From assembly GCF_020171805.1 (NCBI RefSeq), contig NZ_JAIVAF010000001.1:930001-994000 (forward strand): DNA of 64,000 nucleotides, written 5' to 3'. Source of the stretch: Guptibacillus algicola (lineage in GTDB: Bacteria; Bacillota; Bacilli; Bacillales; Guptibacillaceae). Below, in pieces: positions 26,073 to 33,611 of the stretch (positions within the stretch are counted from its first letter, which is position 1; each line of letters begins with the position of its first letter). The notes below the pieces were generated by a model that had not been told where the DNA came from, searched no databases, and was given only the letters and a program-made list of their open reading frames with translations. The translations under genes and the position numbers were made by a program.

Positions 26073-26282
26073 GATGCAAAACGCCCTTTCTATACCATCG
26101 TATACCTTTATTGTACCTTAATCTTAATGGAACGAAAAGAACCAAAAGCCTTTTTCACATTCGTTATTGCTTGTCATCTGATTGCATGATAAATTTATAG
26201 TGATAATTATAATCATTCCACGTTAGCACATAGATTTTTTCGCTAATCATTAGTATAATGGAAGTATGAAGGGAGTCGATGA

Positions 26283-26507
26283 ATGATGCACGAACAGGTC
26301 CAGGATGTACTTAACAAACTGCGTCCATTCCTCCTACGTGACGGCGGAGACGTAGAACTTGTAGACATCGAAGAAGGCGTTGTAAAGGTACGTTTAATGG
26401 GAGCGTGCGGCAGCTGCCCTAGTTCCACTATTACACTAAAAGCAGGAATCGAGCGCGCACTTCTTGAAGAAGTTCCAGGCGTGACCGAACTTGAACAGGT
26501 TTTCTAA
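26283..26507 (+). CDS. yutI: NifU C-terminal-domain Fe-S scaffold/carrier YutI
   Basis: 74 residues. Contains the Nfu signature CGSCPSS (CxxC, residues ~41-44) preceded by [17 protein letters not shown]. Nfu proteins bind a [4Fe-4S] cluster at a dimer interface and deliver it to targets; LipA, LeuC and others in this window are candidate clients. Ribosome-binding site AAGGGAG. ATG at 26283 or 26286. Followed by a 12-bp-stem hairpin. Confidence 0.92.
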   Translation: MMHEQVQDVLNKLRPFLLRDGGDVELVDIEEGVVKVRLMGACGSCPSSTITLKAGIERALLEEVPGVTELEQVF

Positions 26508-26520
26508 TAAATACACATTC

Positions 26521-26546
26521 ATACCCTCCAATAAATTGGAGGGTAT
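26521..26546. terminator. Hairpin between convergent yutI and yutH
   Basis: Perfect 12-bp stem ATACCCTCCAAT (26521-26532) / ATTGGAGGGTAT (26535-26546) with a 2-nt loop; short T-rich tail on the plus strand. Confidence 0.8.
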
Positions 26547-26549
26547 TTC

Positions 26550-27551
26550 TTATATCGTCAACCATTCGATTTGCCTCATCGTACTTCCCCGTTCCCCGAT
26601 CAGTTCACTGAATATCCCTTTAAAAAGAGCTTCTCGATCACCCTCATGATTCACGTAGTTCAGCAATCGATGATAGATCTCTTGCTTCTCTTTAAGATTC
26701 TCTTCACTATAATACCGTTCGATCGCCTCAACATAAGCAATAGGAAATAGGATACGTGCATAGAGCAAGTTCCAATCCATCGCGTTCATGGACCTTCTCT
26801 GGTGATAGTCCCAAATAAACGATCTCACCTCATCAAAACCTGCATTCTCATCAAACAGCTTATACCGTATCCATTCTGCAAGGTCCCTAGCAGGATGATC
26901 GAGTATAAATTCAGAAGGAAGCAGAAATTCTGTATCAGCGATATATTGCGCATTATATCTTCTAAACACCAATGTTTTTACATCGAATGGATTTACTCCT
27001 GCATCGATTCCTGCATCAACAAGGTATTGAATCGCATTTTCTGATAACCCTAGATAATATGGAAACGTCTCGATGAATAACGTATCGAATTCTCTTAAAG
27101 GCTGTTCTTGTTGCATCAACGTTACACGGTATGCTTCTAGCTGATCGATTCTTCGCTGCCACCTCATTTGCCATGGCTGGACTTCAGGCAACTCACTATA
27201 GCTCGTTAATAGATTTCCTCCCTTTCTGTGAAGGAGAGCTAATCGATGTCCATCAGACTCTCTAATCGTCCGTGTTTTTAATGGGAGCTGATAAAGCGTA
27301 GCCGCTTCGTTCCCAATCGTTTCAATATACCTTCCTTTCTTTGAGGGCATCGGAAGAAGTGTCGGTTCATTCTGTTGATTATAATATTGTGAGACAAGTA
27401 CATACCAGGGGAAATCTTCTTCTCGTTCTGTTTCAGCCCGTTTTAGAATGCACTCGCCCAATTCTACCGTCTGAAGCAAATATCCTCCGCTCACTCTGTA
27501 TACATGATTGACCACGATTCCGTACTGGTGAAACAGCTCTCGTTCTAGCAT
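26550..27551 (-). CDS. yutH: Spore coat-associated protein YutH (CotS-like kinase fold)
   Basis: 333 residues of the CotS/YutH/YsxE family, a diverged aminoglycoside-phosphotransferase-like fold. Visible: HLLQ-type P-loop remnant GYLLQTVELGECILKR, catalytic-loop-like MDWNLLYARILFP near 285, and DHPARDLAEWIRY. The canonical HGD catalytic motif is not evident, as in other coat members, so catalytic activity is doubtful. ATG at 27551 is set by GGAGG 7 nt upstream; the longer frame has none. Mother-cell expression during sporulation is expected from homologues. Confidence 0.85.
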   Translation of the reverse strand: MLERELFHQYGIVVNHVYRVSGGYLLQTVELGECILKRAETEREEDFPWYVLVSQYYNQQNEPTLLPMPSKKGRYIETIGNEAATLYQLPLKTRTIRESDGHRLALLHRKGGNLLTSYSELPEVQPWQMRWQRRIDQLEAYRVTLMQQEQPLREFDTLFIETFPYYLGLSENAIQYLVDAGIDAGVNPFDVKTLVFRRYNAQYIADTEFLLPSEFILDHPARDLAEWIRYKLFDENAGFDEVRSFIWDYHQRRSMNAMDWNLLYARILFPIAYVEAIERYYSEENLKEKQEIYHRLLNYVNHEGDREALFKGIFSELIGERGSTMRQIEWLTI

Positions 27552-27717
27552 AGTTGGCCTCCACGTTACGTCGTATATATGTAAGATATGCCCGACCGCC
27601 CATTTTGTGTATGATTTATGGGTGCTAAGAATTGTCATAGTTCCTACCTTTTAACCATATACTAATAAAACTAACAAACAACATTACCAATTTACTATAA
27701 AGTTAGGTGGGACAAGA

Positions 27718-28209
27718 ATGGGCGAAAAACCTACAGATGGTGTAGAGAAAGCTGCTCGAGCTAAGCTAAAAGAACGAGGAGTAGAATTAGAGGACATTGC
27801 AGAGTTGGTGTATTATTTGCAAGTGAAGTATCACCCTAATCTTCAAATGGAAGAGTGTCGAACAAACGTTGATCGCGTTTTATCAAAAAGGGAAGTACAG
27901 AACGCAGTCCTTACTGGCATACAGCTTGATGAGCTTGCTGAGAAGAACATGCTCGATCAACCCCTTCAAGATATCTTGATGAAAGACGAAGGGTTGTACG
28001 GAGTCGATGAAATTATCGCGCTTTCCATCGTGAACGTATACGGATCTATCGGTTTTACAAATTACGGTTACATCGATAAATTAAAACCAGGAATTCTAGA
28101 AAAGTTGAACGATAAGTCATCAGGACTATGCCACACGTACCTTGATGACATCGTAGGAGCAATCGCAGCAGCTGCTTCAAGCCGCCTTGCCCACCGTTCA
28201 GAAAAATAA
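27718..28209 (+). CDS. yutG: Phosphatidylglycerophosphatase A-related protein YutG
   Basis: 163 residues, PgpA-like helical domain: KREVQNAVLTGIQLDELA (~60-77), DEGLYGVDEIIALSIVNVYGSIGFTNYGY with the DE metal-binding pair, and HTYLDDIVGAIAAA containing the second acidic site. PgpA removes phosphate from phosphatidylglycerophosphate. Unlike E. coli PgpA there are few long hydrophobic helices, so it is mostly soluble. Ribosome-binding site AGGTGG. Plus strand between two minus-strand genes, its own transcript. Confidence 0.85.
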   Translation: MGEKPTDGVEKAARAKLKERGVELEDIAELVYYLQVKYHPNLQMEECRTNVDRVLSKREVQNAVLTGIQLDELAEKNMLDQPLQDILMKDEGLYGVDEIIALSIVNVYGSIGFTNYGYIDKLKPGILEKLNDKSSGLCHTYLDDIVGAIAAAASSRLAHRSEK

Positions 28210-28216
28210 TAATACG

Positions 28217-28240
28217 AAACGCCCCATTTCTGGGGCGTTT
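28217..28240. terminator. Bidirectional terminator yutG/yutF
   Basis: Perfect 10-bp stem AAACGCCCCA (28217-28226) / TGGGGCGTTT (28231-28240), 4-nt loop, T-rich tail on the plus strand. Confidence 0.9.
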
Positions 28241-28252
28241 TCTTCATTTCCC

Positions 28253-29017
28253 CTATAATTCCCATTCCTTTAATGAATTCGTAGTGTACATGGGCTGCTT
28301 ATCCACCAATTCTAAATGCTCTTTCGTTGTGACTCCTGTGTGAACAAGTAACGTATCTAAACCTGCCTGTATACCAGCCATGATATCTGTTCTGTAGTTG
28401 TCACCAATCATAAGCGTTTCTTCTTTTGCAGTTCCAAGTTGTTTCAATGCTTGTTCCATAATGACTGCCTCTGGCTTTCCGATAAAAATTGGTTCGACTT
28501 CAGTAGAAACTGTGATGACAGCTGTTAGTGAACCATTCCCCGGTAGTAATCCACGCTCTGTTGGGATCGCGATATCTCCATTCGTTGAAATGAAAGTTGC
28601 ACCGTTACGAACAGCGATACAAGCCTTCGCAAGTTTCTCATATGAGATTTCTCGATCGATTCCAACAACAACATAATCTGGATTTTCATCTTGAAGCGTC
28701 AACCCTTCATCCTTAAGAGCATCACGAATTCCTTCTTCACCGATTACATACACAGATGCATCCCTTTTTTCATTCGAAATATAGTTAGCCGTCGCCATGC
28801 TTGTTGTGAACACGTGGTCTCTCGTACATGGAACGCCAAATTCAACAAGCTTCTCTGCTACTTGCTCTTTTCGCTTTGACGAGTTGTTCGTCACAAATAA
28901 GTATGGAATTTGCGCGGCCTCAAGTTTTTTCACAAAATCTACTGCTTCTTGAATCTTTTCAGTGCCACGATACATCGTACCGTCTAAATCGATTAAATAC
29001 CCTTTATACTTCTTCAT
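28253..29017 (-). CDS. yutF: HAD-IIA family sugar-phosphate/nitrophenyl-phosphatase-like YutF
   Basis: 254 residues. HAD motifs: GYLIDLDGTMYRG (motif I, DxD, residues 5-17), FVTNNSS (motif II), then the C2-cap and FIGKPEAVIMEQ (Lys), ending with LMIGDNYRTDIMAGIQAG (motif IV). NagD-like phosphatases act on nucleotides and sugar phosphates. ATG at 29017 is chosen on GGAGGT 7 nt upstream. Followed upstream in the operon by yutE. Confidence 0.92.
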   Translation of the reverse strand: MKKYKGYLIDLDGTMYRGTEKIQEAVDFVKKLEAAQIPYLFVTNNSSKRKEQVAEKLVEFGVPCTRDHVFTTSMATANYISNEKRDASVYVIGEEGIRDALKDEGLTLQDENPDYVVVGIDREISYEKLAKACIAVRNGATFISTNGDIAIPTERGLLPGNGSLTAVITVSTEVEPIFIGKPEAVIMEQALKQLGTAKEETLMIGDNYRTDIMAGIQAGLDTLLVHTGVTTKEHLELVDKQPMYTTNSLKEWEL

Positions 29018-29042
29018 ATTTCCTACCTCCACTCAACAATGT

Positions 29043-29070
29043 AAAAACCGCTTCCTTATTGAAAGCGGTT
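29043..29070 (-). terminator. Terminator of yutE
   Basis: AACCGCTT (29046-29053) / AAGCGGTT (29063-29070) with A-run on the plus side. Confidence 0.75.
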
Positions 29071-29075
29071 ACCGG

Positions 29076-29519
29076 CTAGGACTCTTCAGGCATAAAAGCT
29101 GAAACAGCCCCAAGCTCTTCATTTAAATATTTTCTTACTTGATTTGGAAATGCTTCAAGAACGTTCATGTTTTTCGTTAAGTTCTCTTCAAGAACATTAT
29201 GATCAATATTCGTAAAATCTTGCATAAGTATTTTACGCATCACGACAACTTGTTTTAAAGGTTCACTGCTAGTTGCAGGGACCACGCATTCATCAGTAAG
29301 AATCTCAATGATATCTTCGTAACTACCAGGATCCCGCATAATAAATCCATCGATGATCGTATTCCCAACATCAATAATGCTTTCTATAACTACATGGTGA
29401 AGTCTTTCTAACGCTACTTTTTCTAAATCTGTCTGGAAAGAGCTTTCCTTAAAAAGCGAAAGGTTTCTTTCTAGGAAAACAAGCTGTTCCTCAATTTTTC
29501 TTCGATCTACAAAATACAT
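29076..29519 (-). CDS. yutE: YutE, DUF86/HepT-like fold protein without an antitoxin partner
   Basis: 147 residues, helical bundle: N-terminal EEQLVFLERNLSLFK, then LERLHHVVIESIIDVGNTIIDG (~45-66) and the RKILMQDFTNID region (~110). DUF86 is the HepT RNase/toxin family, whose Rx4-6HxY active motif is not present here: the His and Tyr positions read MQDF. No MNT-type nucleotidyltransferase antitoxin lies beside it. Conserved housekeeping position in Bacillus suggests a non-toxin role; that is inference. Confidence 0.85.
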   Translation of the reverse strand: MYFVDRRKIEEQLVFLERNLSLFKESSFQTDLEKVALERLHHVVIESIIDVGNTIIDGFIMRDPGSYEDIIEILTDECVVPATSSEPLKQVVVMRKILMQDFTNIDHNVLEENLTKNMNVLEAFPNQVRKYLNEELGAVSAFMPEES

Positions 29520-29658
29520 ATCGTTATCCCCTACCTTTATTACGATGAGAACTGAGTATAGTTTATCATAATCTAAGATGAGAAAGCATACATGAAGGAA
29601 TTTGAGAATGCTTCAGAGTTTGGTATGATAATAATAAAAGCGAGAGGGTGTGTCGAAT

Positions 29659-29931
29659 ATGATTGAAGATGATCAGTTTATCTATGATGAAAAAGAAAGT
29701 ACCGATTCTAGGTTCGTTTGCTTTATGGGACACAATCATCGGTTTGACCTTTGCATCGTGAAATCTGACCGATTTTATGGGAAGTCACTCGTTTTGGATA
29801 TTCAAGGTGGAAAATTTGCGATCGTAGGACAAGACGATCTTGATGAGCCTGGATATCTTGAGCACGCTTATACGCTTAACGAAGAAGATGCTGAAGAGCT
29901 AAGGGAATTTCTTCGCGGCGCACTTGTTTAA
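29659..29931 (+). CDS. DUF3055 family small protein
   Basis: About 90 residues, single domain: RFVCFMGHNHRFDLCIV, FYGKSLVLDIQGGKFAIVG, LEHAYTLNEEDAEELREFL. Acidic, cytosolic. GAGAGG 10 nt upstream of the ATG at 29659; a GTG three codons earlier is alternative. Function unknown; conserved between yutE and yutD in related bacilli. Confidence 0.82.
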   Translation: MIEDDQFIYDEKESTDSRFVCFMGHNHRFDLCIVKSDRFYGKSLVLDIQGGKFAIVGQDDLDEPGYLEHAYTLNEEDAEELREFLRGALV

Positions 29932-29981
29932 TAAAATTTCTTGAATATGAATACACTACCTGTTGAAGGTGGTGTTTTTTC

Positions 29982-30263
29982 ATGTTTTTATACGATGACG
30001 ATGATGAAACGTATACAGACTTTGCGAATGTTGAGAAAGGGAGAAACTATGTTCTTCCAGAGGATACACCTGAGGGCCCGTACGGCTCTCCAGTAAACAA
30101 AAAGCTTGGCAAAACCTCTCCGTGGAGGGAAGGGCAACGTTCCTATAGTGCGTTTAACTACGAAAACAAAAATCTTCATCAGGACCTTCCTCGTCAAGAT
30201 CCTGCTTCGCATCCTCCGCATGATGATCCAGATCGGGAGTCTGAGAAGCCTTATAAAGCATAA
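29982..30263 (+). CDS. Conserved hydrophilic cytosolic protein
   Basis: 93 residues, almost no hydrophobic core: MFLYDDDDETYTDFANVEK, EGPYGSPVNKK, SPWREGQRSYSAFNYENKN and a Pro/Asp-rich tail PRQDPASHPPHDD. Likely disordered. AAGGTGGTG upstream. Ends in a terminator whose stem contains its stop codon. I know related proteins only as cytosolic protein of unknown role. Confidence 0.7.
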   Translation: MFLYDDDDETYTDFANVEKGRNYVLPEDTPEGPYGSPVNKKLGKTSPWREGQRSYSAFNYENKNLHQDLPRQDPASHPPHDDPDRESEKPYKA

Positions 30264-30298
30264 CAAAACCCTCCACAATCGGAGGGTTTTGTTATGCT
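30257..30298. terminator. 18-bp-stem bidirectional terminator embedding both stop codons
   Basis: AGCATAACAAAACCCTCC (30257-30274) pairs perfectly with 30281-30298, 6-nt loop. The plus-strand gene stops at 30261-30263 and yutD stops at 30292-30294, so both stops lie inside the stem. Confidence 0.92.
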
Positions 30299-30597
30299 TC
30301 TTGATATTGCTTTTTCGGCTTTTCTTTCTTTTGTTTCCTCAGTACGAAATAAGGGCAGCCAAAATTGCAATACTCATATAGGTAATCAAGAACTGTGCTG
30401 TATTTAGTATCGAATGTGGCTTTCTGGTTACGATCCTCAAAAAACCCTTTTAACCTCAATTGGCCATATCCCCAGTCACCAACGATGTAATCATACTTAT
30501 CGAGTATTTCGCTGTAACGATTTTGGAATGCTTCTTCGTTCCAGCCTTCCCGTTCTTCTTTTACCAACTCATAGGAGTGTTGATTAACTTTTATCAT
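30292..30597 (-). CDS. yutD: YutD family protein (DUF1027)
   Basis: 101 residues: FQNRYSEILDKYDYIVGDWGYGQLRLKGFF is the family core, followed by YLYEYCNFGCPYFVL with CxxxC-like Cys at positions ~80-84. Cytosolic, conserved across Firmicutes. Function unknown; a regulatory or nucleic-acid-related role cannot be deduced. Last residues are basic (KKQKKEKPKK). Confidence 0.88.
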   Translation of the reverse strand: MIKVNQHSYELVKEEREGWNEEAFQNRYSEILDKYDYIVGDWGYGQLRLKGFFEDRNQKATFDTKYSTVLDYLYEYCNFGCPYFVLRKQKKEKPKKQYQEA

Positions 30598-30722
30598 GAT
30601 ACTTCCCTCACTTTGATATGGCTCGTTATCATAATCATACCTTTTTTATTCTAAATGTCCAAGTATTGCTAGGAAAAAAGATCATACAATCGGGTGATGA
30701 TAACAGTATGGAGGTGAATCTT

Positions 30723-31382
30723 TTGAAAAAGCAAATCATGCTTATTATCCCGCTTGTATTCGGCCTAGCTGCTTGTCAGGGTGAAGAAGCTACGGATCCA
30801 TTCGATCACGCGGATTTAACACCCATTAAAACGGACCCTGAAGAGTACGGAATGAACCAAGCGAATACACAGAACAAAGCCAAAAAAGGCGAATTTGGGT
30901 ATGTTCGACATTCAAGAAATACGAACAACATGAAGTCAGCACGGAAACCGTCAAACGTTGTTTACCTTGATCGTGATCGCCTGGCTGATATGATTAGCTC
31001 GATGGCTATTCAACTCCCTTATGTTCATGATACAGCTGTTCTTGTAACCGATGAAGAAGTATTGATTGGATACAAAACAACGACAAAAAATCGTGATGCA
31101 ACAGCCGATCAAGTAAAGAAAACAGCTTTATCGGTTATTCCAAGATATTATCATGTCTACGTTTCTGATATGGAAGGCATGATTCCTGAGATTGAACGTT
31201 ATGAGAGCGGTTCTACTGCTAATGGTCAAATGGACAAGAGCATCGATCAGACTATTGCTCAAATGAAAAAAGCACCACAGGGCAAAAAAGTAAGTGATGG
31301 AGAAAACGAAAACGGCGAGATGACAGGTGAAGCGAACGACGAGTTAAATGATATGCAAGGAAAAGAAATGAAGAATGAATAA
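30723..31382 (+). CDS. yutC: YhcN/YlaJ-family sporulation lipoprotein YutC
   Basis: 219 residues from a TTG start at 30723, five nt after a perfect GGAGGTGA. Signal peptide MKKQIMLIIPLVFGLAACQG with lipobox LAAC (lipidated Cys near 18). The mature part has the YhcN-like domain (LADMISSMAIQLPYVHDTAVLVTDEEVLIGY, ~85-118) and an acidic low-complexity C-terminus. The upstream frame to 30618 lacks a ribosome-binding site. Family members localise to forespore or spore membranes and contribute to sporulation or germination. Confidence 0.85.
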   Translation: MKKQIMLIIPLVFGLAACQGEEATDPFDHADLTPIKTDPEEYGMNQANTQNKAKKGEFGYVRHSRNTNNMKSARKPSNVVYLDRDRLADMISSMAIQLPYVHDTAVLVTDEEVLIGYKTTTKNRDATADQVKKTALSVIPRYYHVYVSDMEGMIPEIERYESGSTANGQMDKSIDQTIAQMKKAPQGKKVSDGENENGEMTGEANDELNDMQGKEMKNE

Positions 31383-31384
31383 CA

Positions 31385-31410
31385 AAATCGGCCCTGTAGA
31401 GGGCCGATTT
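31385..31410. terminator. Bidirectional terminator yutC/lipA
   Basis: Perfect 10-bp stem AAATCGGCCC (31385-31394) / GGGCCGATTT (31401-31410), 6-nt loop, T-rich on the plus side. Confidence 0.9.
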
Positions 31411-31418
31411 CATTTTCT

Positions 31419-32306
31419 TTAATTTGTTGCTTCTTTTGCAGCATTAACCTGTTCATCTGCATGGTACGATGAACGGACCATCGGGCCAGATTCACAGTGC
31501 TTAAAGCCTTTTTCAAGTGCAATATCTTTTAGTTCAAGGAATTCTTGTGGAGTCCAGTACTTCATAACCTTTAGATGCTTTTTAGAAGGCTGTAGGTACT
31601 GACCTAGCGTAACGATATCAACATCATGCGCACGGAGATCGTCTAGGGTTTGAATGATTTCTTCCTTCGTCTCACCAAGACCAAGCATGATGCTTGATTT
31701 AGTAGGTATGTTAGGGTTCATTTCTTTTGCTCGTTGTAAGAATTCAAGTGTACGACGATATTTTGCTCGAGCTCGAACTCTTGGAGTCAGTCTCTCAACT
31801 GTTTCAATATTATGGTTCATGATGTCTGGTTTTGCATCCATCAACGTTTTCAGTGCTTCAAATTGGCCACCCATATCTGATGGAAGCACTTCGATGGAAC
31901 AGAATGGATTCTTTCTTCTAATCGCACGAACCGTCTCAGCAAAGACAGCAGCTCCACCATCTTTTAGGTCATCTCTCGCAACAGCAGTAATAACAACGTG
32001 CTTTAGACCCATCATTTCTACGGAATCTGCAACTCGCTCAGGCTCAGCCCAGTCAAGTTCAGTTGGTAATCCAGTTTTAACGGCACAGAAACGGCACGCA
32101 CGCGTACAAACATCTCCAAGAATCATAAATGTCGCTGTTTTTCTTTCAGCCCAGCACTCATGAATATTAGGACAACGAGCTTCTTCACAGACTGTATGTA
32201 AGTTCTTTTCGCGCATCATTTTCTTAAGACCTTTGTAGTTCTCATTCGTATTTAATTTTATTTTCAACCATTCCGGTTTACGCAAATGTTCTTCTTTTTT
32301 TGTCAT
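31419..32306 (-). CDS. lipA: Lipoyl synthase
   Basis: 295 residues, radical SAM. Auxiliary cluster [12 protein letters not shown] (C-x4-C-x5-C, ~39-50) and radical-SAM cluster [10 protein letters not shown] (CxxxCxxC, ~65-74) both complete, plus C-terminal RSSYHA with the conserved Ser. Inserts two sulfurs into octanoyl groups on lipoyl domains; the auxiliary cluster is consumed, so activity depends on Fe-S supply from Suf and Nfu. Single-gene unit, convergent with yutC, divergent from lytH. Confidence 0.96.
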   Translation of the reverse strand: MTKKEEHLRKPEWLKIKLNTNENYKGLKKMMREKNLHTVCEEARCPNIHECWAERKTATFMILGDVCTRACRFCAVKTGLPTELDWAEPERVADSVEMMGLKHVVITAVARDDLKDGGAAVFAETVRAIRRKNPFCSIEVLPSDMGGQFEALKTLMDAKPDIMNHNIETVERLTPRVRARAKYRRTLEFLQRAKEMNPNIPTKSSIMLGLGETKEEIIQTLDDLRAHDVDIVTLGQYLQPSKKHLKVMKYWTPQEFLELKDIALEKGFKHCESGPMVRSSYHADEQVNAAKEATN

Positions 32307-32488
32307 GTTTATTCACCCCACCATTCCTTTTCTGTATTAAAGAATAACATACCTAATATGGATGAATCTAGGAAAAGTCGGAATCTAATGACGATTGTCC
32401 CATATTTCCTTTCCATTATTTAGACCTAATGAATTACCACAGGAAAACCACACTATATATAACGACATTTAACGAAAGGAGAAGAATC

Positions 32489-33478
32489 GTGAGAAAATAC
32501 AGCTTTCTTATCCTTATTCTTTTCTTCCTATTTCCTGCGAGTTATTCTGCTGCTGAACAAAATGACGACGAGCTAAGAAAAGCTCGTATGATGCTCTTTA
32601 ATAATATGGAAACTATCACCCAAATCCCTTGGTATGTCTATGCCGGAATCGATCAGTATGAAAGAAGTATAAGAAGATCACGGAACGATATCCCTAGAGA
32701 AACGGGTGCCATTGCAATCAATATATCGCCTGAAGAATGGGCAGGAGGTGCTAATCCTAATAAGGAGGATACCTCACCTGAATCAATCTCTTTCTTCGGA
32801 GGAATCGGTTTAGATGGTAATGAAGATGGAAAAGCAAGTCGAACAGATGATGAAGACCTACTGTTCACGATCGGTTCGTTTCTACAAAAGTATGGTACAA
32901 ACATGGAAGATATTCGCATCGGCTTATGGGATTATTATCAACGAGATCAAGCGGTCAGAACGATTAATAGCAACTGCTTAGTTTACAAAACCTTCAATAC
33001 ACTAAAACTTGAGAAACATGCCTTCCCTGTACCGCTCACTGCGAATTACAGCTATCGAAGCACATGGGGAGATCGTCGCGGATGGGGTGGTCTTCGTATT
33101 CACGAAGGAACAGATATTTTTGCTTCATACGGTGTTCCAGTGAAAGCAACAAGCTATGGCACGGTTGAAACAAAAGGATGGAATCGCTATGGCGGTTGGA
33201 GAATAGGTATTCGTGATATAAACGGTAACTATCATTACTATGCACATTTGAATGGCTTTGAAAAAGGAATGAATAAAGGAAGCGTCGTTCAACCAGGAGA
33301 GGTTATTGGATATGTTGGGAGCTCGGGGTACGGACCTAAAGGCACTGCAGGTAAGTTCCCTCCACACTTACACTATGGGATTTATAAAGATAATGGGAGA
33401 ACCGAATGGTCTTACGATCCCTATCCTTCTTTACGCCTATGGGAGAGACAAGAGCGAATACGCAAAAATAAGAACTAA
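32489..33478 (+). CDS. lytH: M23 metallopeptidase, spore-cortex L-Ala-D-Glu endopeptidase LytH
   Basis: 329 residues from a GTG at 32489, 7 nt after AAAGGAG. Signal peptide RKYSFLILILFFLFPASYSAA, an N-terminal linker domain with ISFFGGIGLDGNEDGKA and GLWDYY, then the LytM/M23 fold: HEGTDIF (metal His/Asp), HYYAHL, and PPHLHYG (HxH). LytH trims cortex peptide stems to single L-Ala late in sporulation. The ORF reading extends upstream to 32429 but has no ribosome-binding site there. Confidence 0.88.
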   Translation: MRKYSFLILILFFLFPASYSAAEQNDDELRKARMMLFNNMETITQIPWYVYAGIDQYERSIRRSRNDIPRETGAIAINISPEEWAGGANPNKEDTSPESISFFGGIGLDGNEDGKASRTDDEDLLFTIGSFLQKYGTNMEDIRIGLWDYYQRDQAVRTINSNCLVYKTFNTLKLEKHAFPVPLTANYSYRSTWGDRRGWGGLRIHEGTDIFASYGVPVKATSYGTVETKGWNRYGGWRIGIRDINGNYHYYAHLNGFEKGMNKGSVVQPGEVIGYVGSSGYGPKGTAGKFPPHLHYGIYKDNGRTEWSYDPYPSLRLWERQERIRKNKN

Positions 33479-33494
33479 CGGAAACCCGTTAGTT
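33471..33494. terminator. Terminator after lytH / metS
   Basis: AACTAACGG (33473-33481) / CCGTTAGTT (33486-33494), loop of 4, convergent position between lytH and the NSS operon. Confidence 0.82.
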
Positions 33495-33505
33495 CTTTCT
33501 TTGAT

Positions 33506-33610
33506 TTATTGTTTTTTAGCGACTCTTACAGCGTTCAGTATGCTTGCTGTAAGTCCACCCCATATGATTACCATGCCAACAATCATCATGAAAATTGCGC
33601 TTCCACCCAT
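33506..33610 (-). CDS. metS: MetS-family small subunit of an NSS transporter, 34 residues
   Basis: Too short for routine calling. Reads MGGSAIFMMIVGMVIIWGGL and on to ASILNAVRVAKKQ: one membrane helix with a basic C-terminus, the characteristic MetS form. ATG at 33610 lies one base after the transporter stop (33612), with AGGAGGT inside the transporter's end, so translation is coupled. In Corynebacterium MetPS the small subunit is required for methionine/alanine uptake. Confidence 0.9.
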   Translation of the reverse strand: MGGSAIFMMIVGMVIIWGGLTASILNAVRVAKKQ

Positions 33611-33611
33611 A

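Noticed and set aside
31654-32163. 169-codon frame antisense to lipA
   Set aside because: Shadow of a strongly conserved gene; Ser/Arg-rich composition typical of antisense translation.
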